Origin: an uncultured Bacteroidaceae bacterium
Lineage (GTDB): Bacteria; Bacteroidota; Bacteroidia; Bacteroidales; Bacteroidaceae
Length of the DNA: 48,504 nt
Direction of reading: 5' to 3'
Assembly: GCA_905234735.1 (NCBI GenBank)
Contig: CAJOJA010000018.1
Span: forward strand, 1 to 48,504
A program made the position numbers and the translations under genes. The notes under the pieces are model-generated. The model was given only the letters and a program-made list of their open reading frames with translations. It did no database searches and was not told the origin of the DNA. Positions 23,739 to 32,689 of this stretch are shown here, piece by piece; position 1 is the stretch's first letter, and every line of letters begins with the position of its first letter.

Positions 23739-24689
23739 TTGCGTAAGCCCAAGCTACAAAACCGAATCTGTCGCAGCATCTTCACGCTCCCTGCGTGTCT
23801 GTTGCTGGCCGTAGGCCTGTGGTGGATGCCACAGATGGCCTACAGCCACGACTATGCCGTCGCTCTGCTGCTCACCCTGCTCACGGCCTACGTCATTGCC
23901 GAGACCAACAACACGCAGCAGATTATCCGCGTCCGTTCGCGGGCGGTGGCTTCCGTGTGGCTCTTCGGCATGGCCTGCATGGGCACCCTCCATCCCTACC
24001 AACCCGTTCTGTTGGCCACCTTCTGCCTTTCGGTCAGTTATTTCCTGCTCTTCCGTACCTATCAGCAATCGCAACCCATGGTGGACACGTTCCACGTCTT
24101 TTTCATGCTGGCGCTGGGCAGTACCTTCTATCCTCGGCTGCTGTGGTTGGCACCATTCATGTTCTGGTATCTGGCGATATACATGCGTGCCCTGACGTTT
24201 CGAAGTTTCTTTGCAGCCCTGGTGGGCTTGGTCGTGCCGTTCTGGTTCTGGGTGCCCTGGCAGTTGTGGAGAGCTGACCTGACTCCCATTCGGACGTGGT
24301 ATGCCGGCCTGACGACCATACACGCAGAAGGAGTCGGAGCTCTTCTGTCTCCGACTCCTCCTGTCCTGGCATTCTATGTGCTTGTTTTTTTTACCCTTTG
24401 GATGACGGTCTACTACCTGCTCCACAGCTACGACGACAAAATACGGACGCGCATGATTCTCTACGTCTATGTGTGTCAGTCTGTCCTGTTTGTGGCCTAC
24501 GGTGTCCTGATTGACGTCTCTGCGGCGCTTCCCCTGCTGTTGCTCAGTGTCAGTCCGCTCGTCGGACACTATTTCACCCTGCGCAACACGTGGATTGGTC
24601 TCTGCCTGTTTTTCCTTTCCCTGTTGGCCTTCTTGGCCCTCATTGTGCTGACGTCAGTCGATGATGCGTACGCCGCCCTTATCGGCTGA
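23739..24689 (+). CDS. Polytopic membrane protein, function unknown
   Basis: A 316-residue protein with about nine hydrophobic segments (for example [67 protein letters not shown]). I recognise no family with confidence. The start seems to be TTG at 23739, 5 nt after purD; no ATG occurs before residue 30, inside the first hydrophobic stretch. A perfect 11-bp inverted repeat lies in the coding sequence at 24329-24359. The last 36 bp overlap the end of ilvD on the other strand. Confidence 0.7.
   Translation: MRKPKLQNRICRSIFTLPACLLLAVGLWWMPQMAYSHDYAVALLLTLLTAYVIAETNNTQQIIRVRSRAVASVWLFGMACMGTLHPYQPVLLATFCLSVSYFLLFRTYQQSQPMVDTFHVFFMLALGSTFYPRLLWLAPFMFWYLAIYMRALTFRSFFAALVGLVVPFWFWVPWQLWRADLTPIRTWYAGLTTIHAEGVGALLSPTPPVLAFYVLVFFTLWMTVYYLLHSYDDKIRTRMILYVYVCQSVLFVAYGVLIDVSAALPLLLLSVSPLVGHYFTLRNTWIGLCLFFLSLLAFLALIVLTSVDDAYAALIG
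24329..24359. repeat. Perfect palindrome inside a coding sequence
   Basis: AGGAGTCGGAG and CTCCGACTCCT form an 11-bp stem with a 9-nt loop. It encodes [12 protein letters not shown] in a loop of the membrane protein. No T-run follows, so it is not an obvious terminator. Confidence 0.7.
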
Positions 24690-26456
24690 GGCCACGCTCT
24701 GGGCGTAGGCGCGCAAGGCCTTGCTCACCACGCGGTTGCGCTTCAGGGGCTGCTGGGGGCGTGCAGCCAGTTCCTCGTCACTGAGTTTCACGTTGATGCT
24801 GCGGCTGGGGATGTCGATGACGATGATGTCGCCGTCCTTTATCTTACCGATGTTGCCACCGCTGGCGGCCTCGGGCGATATGTGTCCGATGGAGAGTCCG
24901 CTGGTGCCGCCAGAGAAGCGTCCGTCGGTGATGAGGGCGCATTCCTTGCCCATGTGCATGCTCTTGATGTACGAGGTGGGGTAGAGCATCTCCTGCATGC
25001 CTGGGCCGCCCTTGGGGCCTTCGTGCGTGATGACTACGCAGTCGCCCTTCTTGACGCGTCCGCCCAGTATGCCCTCGCAGGCGTCTTCCTGACTGTCGAA
25101 GACCACGGCCGGCCCCTCGAAGTGCCAGAGTTCAGGAGCCACGCCTGCCGTCTTCACCACGCAACCGTCCTGGGCGATGTTGCCGAAGAGTACGGCCATG
25201 CCGCCGTCCTTGGTGTAGGCGTGCTCGATGTCGCGGATGCAGCCGTTCGTGCGGTCGGTGTCGAGGCTCTCGTAATACGTCTCCTGCGAGCCCATCTTCG
25301 TGGAGAACTTGCCGCCGGGAGCACTGTAGTATATTCTAGTGCAGCTAGTATCACTAGAAGGTTTAATAATGTCGTACTTGGCGATGTCTTCTCCTAAAGT
25401 CGCACCGTTCACGCGTTTGCACGACAAGTCCAACAGGTCGCCCTTGGCCAGTTCGCCCATGATGCCCAGAATGCCGCCTGCGCGGTTCTCCTCCTGGATG
25501 GAGTACTTCTGCCAGTTGGGAGACAGTTTGCAGAGGAAGGGCACCCTGCGCGAGAGTGCGTCGATGTCGCTCATTTTGAAGTCGACACCGCCCTCCTGGG
25601 CCACAGCCAGCAGGTGAAGCACCGTGTTGGTGCTGGCTCCCATAGCAATGTCCAGCGTCATGGCGTTCAGGAAAGCAGGCCGTGTGGCAATAGAACGAGG
25701 CAATACAGATTCATCGCCGTCCTGGTAGTAGGCAAAAGCATTCTTCACAATCAGTCTGGCGGCGCTCCTGAAGAGCTCGATGCGGTTGACGTGGGTGGCC
25801 AGGATGCTGCCGTTGCCAGGGAGCGAGAGACCCAGCGCCTCCGTCAGTGAGTTCATGGAGTTGGCCGTGAACATACCTGAGCAGGCACCGCATCCAGGGC
25901 AGGCGCTGTGCTCCACGAGCTCCAGTTCCTCGTCGCTGACGGTGGGGTCGCCCCCCTTAATCATGGCCGTAATCAGGTCGGCATTCTCGCCGTTCACCTT
26001 GCCGGCCTCCATCGGTCCGCCGCTGACGAAGACGGCAGGAATGTTCAGTCGCATGGCGGCCATGAGCATGCCTGGGGTCACCTTGTCGCAGTTCGAGATG
26101 CACACCATAGCGTCGGCCTTGTGGGCATTTACCATGTATTCGACAGAGTCGGCAATGATGTCGCGCGAGGGCAGCGAGTAGAGCATGCCGTCGTGGCCCA
26201 TGGCGATGCCGTCGTCCACGGCAATGGTGTTGAACTCGGCGGCATAGCAGCCCAGCGCCTCAATCTCGGCCTTCACGATCTGTCCAATCTCGTGCAGGTG
26301 GGTATGGCCTGGCACAAACTGCGTGAAGGAGTTCACGATGGCTATGATGGGTTTGCCGAACTGCTCGCGCTTCATGCCGTTGGCAACCCACAGGGCACGG
26401 GCTCCGGCCATGCGTCTGCCTTCCGTGCAAACCGCACTGCGTAACTGATGTTTCAT
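24654..26456 (-). CDS. ilvD: Dihydroxy-acid dehydratase
   Basis: A 600-residue iron-sulfur enzyme that dehydrates dihydroxyisovalerate and dihydroxymethylvalerate in valine and isoleucine synthesis. The sequence follows the E. coli [4Fe-4S] type: [40 protein letters not shown], the cluster cysteines in [12 protein letters not shown] and [17 protein letters not shown], and the end [20 protein letters not shown]. It is separated from ilvBNC by about 6 kb and inverted, although these genes are usually contiguous in related genomes. No obvious -7 box was placed in the 26457-26577 gap for this strand. Confidence 0.97.
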   Translation of the reverse strand: MKHQLRSAVCTEGRRMAGARALWVANGMKREQFGKPIIAIVNSFTQFVPGHTHLHEIGQIVKAEIEALGCYAAEFNTIAVDDGIAMGHDGMLYSLPSRDIIADSVEYMVNAHKADAMVCISNCDKVTPGMLMAAMRLNIPAVFVSGGPMEAGKVNGENADLITAMIKGGDPTVSDEELELVEHSACPGCGACSGMFTANSMNSLTEALGLSLPGNGSILATHVNRIELFRSAARLIVKNAFAYYQDGDESVLPRSIATRPAFLNAMTLDIAMGASTNTVLHLLAVAQEGGVDFKMSDIDALSRRVPFLCKLSPNWQKYSIQEENRAGGILGIMGELAKGDLLDLSCKRVNGATLGEDIAKYDIIKPSSDTSCTRIYYSAPGGKFSTKMGSQETYYESLDTDRTNGCIRDIEHAYTKDGGMAVLFGNIAQDGCVVKTAGVAPELWHFEGPAVVFDSQEDACEGILGGRVKKGDCVVITHEGPKGGPGMQEMLYPTSYIKSMHMGKECALITDGRFSGGTSGLSIGHISPEAASGGNIGKIKDGDIIVIDIPSRSINVKLSDEELAARPQQPLKRNRVVSKALRAYAQSVASADKGGVRIID

Positions 26457-26540
26457 GTCTTCAATGTTTAATTATCTTAATTATGCTGCAAAATTACAAA
26501 ATATTCTCTAATCTCTAATCTCTAATCCCCATTTTATTTG

Positions 26541-26548
26541 TATCTTTG
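26541..26548 (+). promoter_or_regulatory. Bacteroidetes -7 box for the DUF2723 gene
   Basis: TATCTTTG lies 29 bp before the ATG at 26578. It is preceded by a tandem TCTAATC microrepeat at about 26502-26527. Confidence 0.6.
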
Positions 26549-26577
26549 CACGCGTTTATACAAAAAAATCAGACGAT

Positions 26578-29500
26578 ATGAAGCATTTTAGACTGATAGA
26601 CAACGTGCTGGGCTGGGTTACCTTCCTGGTTGCAGCCTTTGTCTATTGCAGTACCATCGAGCCCACAGCAAGCTTCTGGGACTGCCCCGAGTTCATCACT
26701 ACAGCCTACAAACTGGAAGTCGGTCACCCGCCAGGCGCACCCTTCTTCATGCTTACGGGCAACTTGTTCACTCAGTTGACCAGCGACCCGACACGGGTGG
26801 CTTACATGGTCAACATAATGTCGGCCCTGTTCAGCGCCCTGTGCATCCTGTTCCTCTTCTGGAGCATCACGCACCTGGCGCGCAAACTGGTGGGCACGAA
26901 CGGCAAGGTGGCCACACTGGGCCAGCTGATTACCGTCGAGGCCAGTGGACTGGTGGGCGCCCTCGTCTACACCTTCTCCGACACCTTCTGGTTCTCAGCC
27001 GTAGAGGGCGAAGTCTATGCCTATAGTAGTCTGTTCACGGCCCTCGTCTTCTGGCTCATGCTGAAGTGGGAGGACCATGCCGACGAACCTCACAGCGACC
27101 GTTGGCTGGTGCTCATCGCCTACCTGACGGGTCTCTCCATCGGCGTCCATCTGCTGAACTTGCTCTGTCTGCCGGCCATCGTCTTGGTCTTCTACTATCG
27201 CAAGTTCCCCAATGCCAACTTGAAGGGCTCGCTCATAGCTCTGCTCTGCTCCTTTGCCCTGATTGTTGTTGTGCTCTACGGCATCGTGCCGGGCATCGTG
27301 AAGGTCGGCGGCTGGTTCGAGCTTCTGTTTGTCAATACGCTTGGTCTGCCCTTCAATACGGGTTTGATTGTCTACATCCTCCTGGCCATCACCTCCGTGC
27401 TATGGGCCATCTGGGAGACCCATCGCGACGAGCAGAACCGTCTGCGCATGAGCCTCTCCTACGTGCTGAGTGTCGGTCTGCTGGGTATTCCCTTCTACGG
27501 TTATGGATGGACCAGCGCCGCCATCGGCATCCCCGTGATGCTGGTTCTCGCAGCGCTGATTCGTTACCAGAAAGACGATAAGTTCCTGGTCAGTGCCCGT
27601 ATGCTGAACACGTCGCTCCTGTGCATGCTGATGATTATGGTCGGCTACTCGTCGTACGCCGTCATCGTGATTCGCTCCACAGCCAACACCCCCATGGACC
27701 AGAACTCCCCCGAGGACATCTTCACCCTGGGCTCTTACCTCAGCCGCGAACAGTACGGCGACCGTCCCCTCTTCTACGGCCCTGCCTATAACTCGCAGGT
27801 GCAGATGAAGGTGGAGGGCGAGTACTGGGTACCCGTTTCCACGAAGAAGTCGCCTGTCTACCAGCGCAAGGAGAAGGCCTCGCCCGACGAACCCGACCGC
27901 TACGAGTTGCTGCGCTACAATCTCGACTATAAGTACGCCCAGAATATGCTGTTCCCACGTATGTACAGCGACCGCCCAGAGCACAAGCAGGCCTACGAGG
28001 ACTGGATGGGCGGCGTCAAGGGCCGCGAGGTGGTCAGCAATGTTGCCGGGCGCAGCACCACCGTAAAGATGCCCACGATGGCCGAGAACATCTATTTCTT
28101 CATGTCGTACCAGCTGAACTTCATGTACTGGCGCTACTTCATGTGGAACTTTGCCGGCCGACAGAACGACATTCAGGGCAACGGCGAACTGGAGCACGGC
28201 AACTGGATTACGGGCATCAACTGGTTCGACAACTGGCGCCTGGGCGACCAGTCGAAACTGCCCACCGAGTTGCGCGAGAACAAGGGTCGCAACGTCTTCT
28301 ATGCCTTGCCGCTCTTGTTGGGTCTCCTGGGCCTGTTCTGGCAGGTGTATAAGAGTCCAGAGGGAAAAGTTTTTGGCGCGGCGGCGAATGAGGGCGTCAA
28401 GCAGTTCTGGGTGGTCTTCTTCCTGTTCTTCATGACGGGTATCGCCATCGTGGTCTATCTTAACCAGACCCCCATGCAGCCCCGTGAGCGCGACTACGCA
28501 TATGCAGGTTCCTTCTATGCTTACGCCATTTGGGTGGGACTGGGCGTCGCTGCCCTGGCCGACTATCTCAACAAGGTGGTGAAGAAGGAAGTGCTCTCTG
28601 CCCTTTTGGCCAGTGTGTGCATACTGGTGCCCGTGCAGATGGCCAGCCAGACGTGGGACGACCACGACCGTTCGGGCCGCTACACCTGTCGCGACTTCGG
28701 TCAGAACTATCTCCAGACCCTCCAGCAGACGGGCAACCCCGTCATCTTCACCAACGGCGACAACGACACCTTCCCCCTCTGGTACGCTCAGGACACCGAA
28801 GGCATCCGCACCGATGCCCGCGTCTGCAACCTCTCGTACCTGCAGACCGACTGGTATATCGACCAGATGCGCCGTCCGGCCTACGACTCGCCCTCGCTGC
28901 CCATATCATGGAAGCGCATCCAGTACGTAGCCGGTACACGCGAGGGCATCCGTGTCATCCCCGAGGCTATAAAACAGGTGATGGACTACTACAAGGACGA
29001 CCCCAACGCAATGAAGGAAGCACTGGGCGAGAACCCCTACGAACTGAAGAACGTCATCGACCGCTGGATTCTGAACGACAATGCTGAACTGCAGATTATC
29101 CCTACCGACAGCCTGGTCATCACCGTCGACAAGGAGGCTGTGCGCAAGAGCGGCATGATGATAGCTGGCGACTCCATCCCCGATGTCATGCACATCTCGC
29201 TGAAGGGTCGCAGCACCGTCTACAAGAGCGAGCTGATGATGCTCGAAATGCTGGCTCGCTCCAACTGGGAGCGTCCGCTCTACGTGGCCATTACCGTGGG
29301 ACAGAGCAACTACGGCGACCTGGGCAAGAACTTCGTTCGCGAGGGACTGGCCGACCGCATCACGCCCTTCAACACGCAGGCCAACGGCCGCAATATGGAC
29401 AGCGAGAAGATGTATGACAACCTGATGAACAAATTCCGCTTCGGCGGTCTTGATACACCAGGCATTTACCTCGACGAGACGGTACTGCGCATGTGCTACA

Positions 29501-29913
29501 CTCATCGCCGTATCTTTGCCCAGGCCGGTATGGAACTTCTGCGCGAAGGTAAGAACGACAAGGCCAAGAACCTGATGGAGAAGGCCGAGGTGTCTATTCC
29601 TGCCACTACGGTTCCTCACAACTGGCAGAGCGGCTCGCTCGACATTGCACGCACGTGGTTGGCCCTGGGACAGAAACAGAAGGGTGTGGACATAGCCCTC
29701 GACGTGGCCCAGACGGCCAGCGAGTACCTCGACTGGTACTTCTCCCAGACAACCCGCTATGTCAAGTCCGTGACCTACGAAATCCGCACCAACTTCATCT
29801 CCCTGCAAGAGGCTGTGGAACTGCTTGAGGCCGGTGGCTCGAAACAGGCCAAACACTACAATGACCTGTTGGAGCGCTACTATGTGGGCATGGCTTACCT
29901 CAAGGACAGCTGA
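26578..29913 (+). CDS. DUF2723 membrane protein, glycosyltransferase-like
   Basis: A 1111-residue protein. About a dozen membrane helices fill the first 400 residues and another group lies near 575-690. A large soluble C-terminal part (about 700-1111) follows. The N-terminal CSTIEPTASFWDCPEFITTAYKLEVGHPPGAPFF is the DUF2723 signature. The acidic pair D-x-x-E in the first loop resembles the PMT/ArnT-type GT-C superfamily, so transfer of a lipid-linked sugar is plausible but inferred. Length and layout are typical of Bacteroidetes members. It couples to the deacetylase gene through TGATG. Confidence 0.85.
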   Translation: MKHFRLIDNVLGWVTFLVAAFVYCSTIEPTASFWDCPEFITTAYKLEVGHPPGAPFFMLTGNLFTQLTSDPTRVAYMVNIMSALFSALCILFLFWSITHLARKLVGTNGKVATLGQLITVEASGLVGALVYTFSDTFWFSAVEGEVYAYSSLFTALVFWLMLKWEDHADEPHSDRWLVLIAYLTGLSIGVHLLNLLCLPAIVLVFYYRKFPNANLKGSLIALLCSFALIVVVLYGIVPGIVKVGGWFELLFVNTLGLPFNTGLIVYILLAITSVLWAIWETHRDEQNRLRMSLSYVLSVGLLGIPFYGYGWTSAAIGIPVMLVLAALIRYQKDDKFLVSARMLNTSLLCMLMIMVGYSSYAVIVIRSTANTPMDQNSPEDIFTLGSYLSREQYGDRPLFYGPAYNSQVQMKVEGEYWVPVSTKKSPVYQRKEKASPDEPDRYELLRYNLDYKYAQNMLFPRMYSDRPEHKQAYEDWMGGVKGREVVSNVAGRSTTVKMPTMAENIYFFMSYQLNFMYWRYFMWNFAGRQNDIQGNGELEHGNWITGINWFDNWRLGDQSKLPTELRENKGRNVFYALPLLLGLLGLFWQVYKSPEGKVFGAAANEGVKQFWVVFFLFFMTGIAIVVYLNQTPMQPRERDYAYAGSFYAYAIWVGLGVAALADYLNKVVKKEVLSALLASVCILVPVQMASQTWDDHDRSGRYTCRDFGQNYLQTLQQTGNPVIFTNGDNDTFPLWYAQDTEGIRTDARVCNLSYLQTDWYIDQMRRPAYDSPSLPISWKRIQYVAGTREGIRVIPEAIKQVMDYYKDDPNAMKEALGENPYELKNVIDRWILNDNAELQIIPTDSLVITVDKEAVRKSGMMIAGDSIPDVMHISLKGRSTVYKSELMMLEMLARSNWERPLYVAITVGQSNYGDLGKNFVREGLADRITPFNTQANGRNMDSEKMYDNLMNKFRFGGLDTPGIYLDETVLRMCYTHRRIFAQAGMELLREGKNDKAKNLMEKAEVSIPATTVPHNWQSGSLDIARTWLALGQKQKGVDIALDVAQTASEYLDWYFSQTTRYVKSVTYEIRTNFISLQEAVELLEAGGSKQAKHYNDLLERYYVGMAYLKDS

Positions 29914-30530
29914 TGCTGATTGAACAACCGGCACGATTCCTGCGGTGGCTCTATCCCCACGCTCTGTGGCGGATGGACCACCACGAGCGTGCTGTCTACC
30001 TGACCTTCGACGACGGGCCTATTCCTGAGGCTACCCCCTTTGTGCTCGACACGTTGGATCGCTTCGGAGCCAAGGCCACCTTCTTCATGGTGGGTGACAA
30101 TGCCCGTCGCTACCCCGAACTGTTGGCCGACGTGCGTCGTAGGGGCCATGCTATCGGCAACCACACCTACAATCACATCGGTGGCCTGCGCTGGAGCAGC
30201 TGGAAGTATCTCTACAACGTCCATCGTGCCAACGAGATACTGCACACCCGACTCTTCCGTCCGCCCCACGGCTGGATGGGTATTGCCCATTATCGCACGC
30301 TGCGCATCTTCGGCTACAAAGTGGTCATGTGGGACCTCGTGACTCGCGACTACAGCCGTCGCCTCACGGCTCAGGATGTCCTGGACAACGTCAAGCGCTA
30401 TGCCCGGCCGGGCAGCATCATCACCTTCCACGACTCGCTGAAGAGTATTGACAAGCTCCGCGTGATGCTTCCCGATGCCCTTCAGTGGCTCAAAGACCAA
30501 GGATATGAGTTTAGGAGAATTGAAAGTTGA
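29913..30530 (+). CDS. Polysaccharide deacetylase (NodB / CE4)
   Basis: A 205-residue carbohydrate esterase of family 4. The metal and catalytic motifs are LTFDDGP (D33, D34), GNHTYNH (H84, H88), RPPHGW and IITFHDS. It would remove N-acetyl groups from a glycan such as peptidoglycan or a surface polysaccharide; the substrate is not evident. No signal peptide is seen, although the N-terminus is amphipathic. The start overlaps the DUF2723 stop by one base (TGATG) and its own stop overlaps the queG start (TTGA), so the three genes are translationally linked. Confidence 0.9.
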   Translation: MLIEQPARFLRWLYPHALWRMDHHERAVYLTFDDGPIPEATPFVLDTLDRFGAKATFFMVGDNARRYPELLADVRRRGHAIGNHTYNHIGGLRWSSWKYLYNVHRANEILHTRLFRPPHGWMGIAHYRTLRIFGYKVVMWDLVTRDYSRRLTAQDVLDNVKRYARPGSIITFHDSLKSIDKLRVMLPDALQWLKDQGYEFRRIES

Positions 30531-31540
30531 AAACTGAACGACTGGATAGTAAGAAGTTGAAAGCCGAGGCACTGCGTCTCGGCTTTTCCCATGTGGGCCT
30601 GGCTCCAGCCGAACCTGTCCCCGATGAAGTCATGGTGGAATATGAGCAATGGCTTCGCAAAGGGTGGCACGGCGACATGCACTATCTTGAGAAACATCTC
30701 GACCTGCGACGCGACCCCCGTCTGCTGCTGCCTGGTGCTCGCACCATCGTCTCGCTGGCCATGAGCTACAATCCGGGGCTCCAGCCCACGCAACCCGGCC
30801 TTGCCCTCTACGCTCAGGGCCGAGACTATCACGAGGTGGTTCGCGAACGCTGTCGCGCCTTGCTGCAAACTCTCCCCTTCATGGGGGAGCTGGAGGGGGG
30901 CAGAATCTGCGTCGACACCGCCCCTGTTATGGAGAAGTACTGGGCGTGTCGCTGCGGCCTGGGGTGGATAGGTCGCAATCGTCAACTTATCATTCCAGGG
31001 GAGGGTAGTGCTTTCTTCCTGTCCGAGATACTCCTTACTGTCGAGGCCGATGCCTACGACATTCCCATAGGCGGGGATGATGATTTCCAATTTTCAATTT
31101 TCAAATTTCAATTATGTAAGGCCTGCCACCGCTGCCTCGATGCCTGTCCCACGGGAGCACTCACTAATGAAGGCCTGGATGCCCGTCGCTGCCTGTCGTA
31201 CCTCACCATCGAACATCGCGGTGAGTTGCCAGCCGATGTCCGTCCCCATCTGTCGGAGTGCTTCTACGGCTGCGACCGATGCATGAAAGCCTGTCCCCAT
31301 TACCGCCCGATTGCCTCGCCTGTCGACGACTTCCGTCCCTCGCCCCAGTTGCTGGCCATATCGCCTGCCGACTGGCAGACGCTCACGGCCGAGCAGTACC
31401 GAGAGCTGTTCCGAGGTTCGGCTGTCAAGCGTGCCAAGTACGAGGGGCTGATGCGCAACATCGCCGCCTCCCAGTCGGACAACCCTGAGCATAGCCCCAG
31501 CTCTCTCCCGTACTTTTTGGTCTTACAAAGTGAAGAATGA
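30527..31540 (+). CDS. queG: Epoxyqueuosine reductase
   Basis: A 337-residue cobalamin- and Fe-S-dependent enzyme that performs the last step of queuosine synthesis in tRNA. Landmarks are LGFSHVGLAPAEP, CVDTAPVMEKYWA, GLGWIGRN, the first cluster CKACHRCLDACPTGAL and the second CFYGCDRCMKACPH. The need for B12 fits the cobalamin genes at the start of the window. The start is TTG at 30527 inside a GAAAGTTGAAAACT microrepeat. Two in-frame insertions are present: a GC-rich palindrome at 30870-30901 (LPFMGELEGG) and an AT-rich microrepeat at 31083-31114 (DFQFSIFKFQL) directly before the first cluster cysteine. Confidence 0.92.
   Translation: MKTERLDSKKLKAEALRLGFSHVGLAPAEPVPDEVMVEYEQWLRKGWHGDMHYLEKHLDLRRDPRLLLPGARTIVSLAMSYNPGLQPTQPGLALYAQGRDYHEVVRERCRALLQTLPFMGELEGGRICVDTAPVMEKYWACRCGLGWIGRNRQLIIPGEGSAFFLSEILLTVEADAYDIPIGGDDDFQFSIFKFQLCKACHRCLDACPTGALTNEGLDARRCLSYLTIEHRGELPADVRPHLSECFYGCDRCMKACPHYRPIASPVDDFRPSPQLLAISPADWQTLTAEQYRELFRGSAVKRAKYEGLMRNIAASQSDNPEHSPSSLPYFLVLQSEE
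30870..30901. repeat. GC-rich palindrome inside queG
   Basis: CTCTCCCCTTCATGGGGGAG plus a G-rich tail closely matches the right arm of element copy 1 (CCCTCCCCTTCGAGGGAGG). It is translated in the same frame: TLPFMGELEGG here, SLPFEGGWERG in RsmG. Confidence 0.6.
31083..31114. repeat. AT-rich microrepeat inside queG
   Basis: TTCCAATTTTCAATTTTCAA units encode FQFSIFKFQL, placed immediately before the CxxCxxCxxxCP cluster motif. Confidence 0.6.
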
Positions 31541-31557
31541 GTAAAAGGTATTGAACG

Positions 31558-32454
31558 ATGAAAAGGACAATTTTTTCTTTGATAACCATGCTGTTGCTCT
31601 ACGGAGTGTCGGCTTTGGCACAGATCAGCGTGGAGGGTTACTCACTGGTTTACTCCTCGGAGACGCCAGAGCGGGCAGGCTTGCTGCTCACCCTTTCCGA
31701 TGCGGAACTGGCGAATTGCACGGGAGACTTTACGAGTGCTGAGAACATGGAGCGACATTGGGGCTATTGCGAAAAGGAATCGTCGGATTGGAACAAACGT
31801 ATGGGAACGACTGCCGAGGAGCATGCGCAGGTGCATAAGTTCCAGAACGGACATCTGCGTCTGCTGGCTAAGTCGACCAACGGTTCGGCCAACGGCTTCC
31901 TCACAGGTGGCATACGCATGAGGGGTGGTTACAAGTATGGCATCTATGAGGTGAAGGCCAAGTGTATGCCCCACGCCTCCAACTTCCCTGCCATCTGGAT
32001 GATGCCTATTACCAACGAAGAGTGGCCCATATGCGGCGAGATAGACATGATGGAAATGGTGGGCAGCAGCAGTGCGGTGTGGAGCACGGTGCACGTTGCG
32101 GCTCGCTATTCCGAATCGCAAGGCGGTCACCCCGTGGGCAAGTCGTACGGCTACACTGGCAGTATGGGAACCTCCGAGGGGTATCACATCTATTCGCTCT
32201 ATTGGGACAAGGTATCGCTCATTTTCTACTGCGACGGCAGACAGGTGTTCCGCTACAACAAGGACACCACGCTGGACTTGGACAAATATCCTGACTACGA
32301 GAGCTATCAGTTCCCCTACAATAAGGAGTTTTACATGATTCTTAACCAGGCTGTCGGGAAGGACTCCGGCTGGGGCAACGAAACCCCCGACCCCTCGTTC
32401 ACCTACGAGATGGACGTAGAGTACGTACGCATCTGGCAGGCCCCCGAGACGTGA
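31558..32454 (+). CDS. Glycoside hydrolase family 16 enzyme
   Basis: A 298-residue secreted beta-glycanase. The signal peptide is MKRTIFSLITMLLLYGVSALA then Q. The catalytic motif GEIDMMEMVG supplies E161 (nucleophile), D163 and E166 (acid/base) in the ExDxxE form. NFPAIWMMP and the downstream WDKVSLIFYCDGRQV are typical strands. Endo-beta-1,3- or 1,3-1,4-glucanase, agarase or related specificity cannot be separated by eye. It stands alone, without SusCD partners, between queG and the ilv operon. Confidence 0.9.
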   Translation: MKRTIFSLITMLLLYGVSALAQISVEGYSLVYSSETPERAGLLLTLSDAELANCTGDFTSAENMERHWGYCEKESSDWNKRMGTTAEEHAQVHKFQNGHLRLLAKSTNGSANGFLTGGIRMRGGYKYGIYEVKAKCMPHASNFPAIWMMPITNEEWPICGEIDMMEMVGSSSAVWSTVHVAARYSESQGGHPVGKSYGYTGSMGTSEGYHIYSLYWDKVSLIFYCDGRQVFRYNKDTTLDLDKYPDYESYQFPYNKEFYMILNQAVGKDSGWGNETPDPSFTYEMDVEYVRIWQAPET

Positions 32455-32689
32455 CAATTAGGAAGATATTATAATAAGGCAGAACTGTTGTTTTGTACCT
32501 TTGCAGCCAGTAAAATCTTAATTTCGTCTATATCGTTTTAATTTTTAATTATTAATTTCCAATTCTTAATTTATTGTTGTACCTTTGCATCGTAAAACTG
32601 TGTGAAGGTAGGCTGCACCTCAACATAGGGCAAGCTCTTTGTATTCGGTTTGTACTACCTTTGTACGCGAATAATAAGGTAAAAAGAAG
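32455..32689 (+). promoter_or_regulatory. ilvB upstream region with three -7-like boxes
   Basis: TACCTTTG occurs at 32496-32503, 32580-32587 and 32656-32663, suggesting tandem promoters or a long leader. None has a clear TTTG 19 bp upstream. AT-rich microrepeats fill 32521-32575. I found no convincing branched-chain leader peptide. Confidence 0.5.

Noticed and set aside
27400..28665. 421-codon frame antisense to the DUF2723 gene
   Set aside because: No recognisable motif, no promoter or start context; a shadow of the sense gene.
32588..32640. Branched-chain leader peptide with attenuator before ilvB
   Set aside because: Only a weak hairpin (GGTAGG...ACC) and no short frame rich in Ile, Val or Leu.
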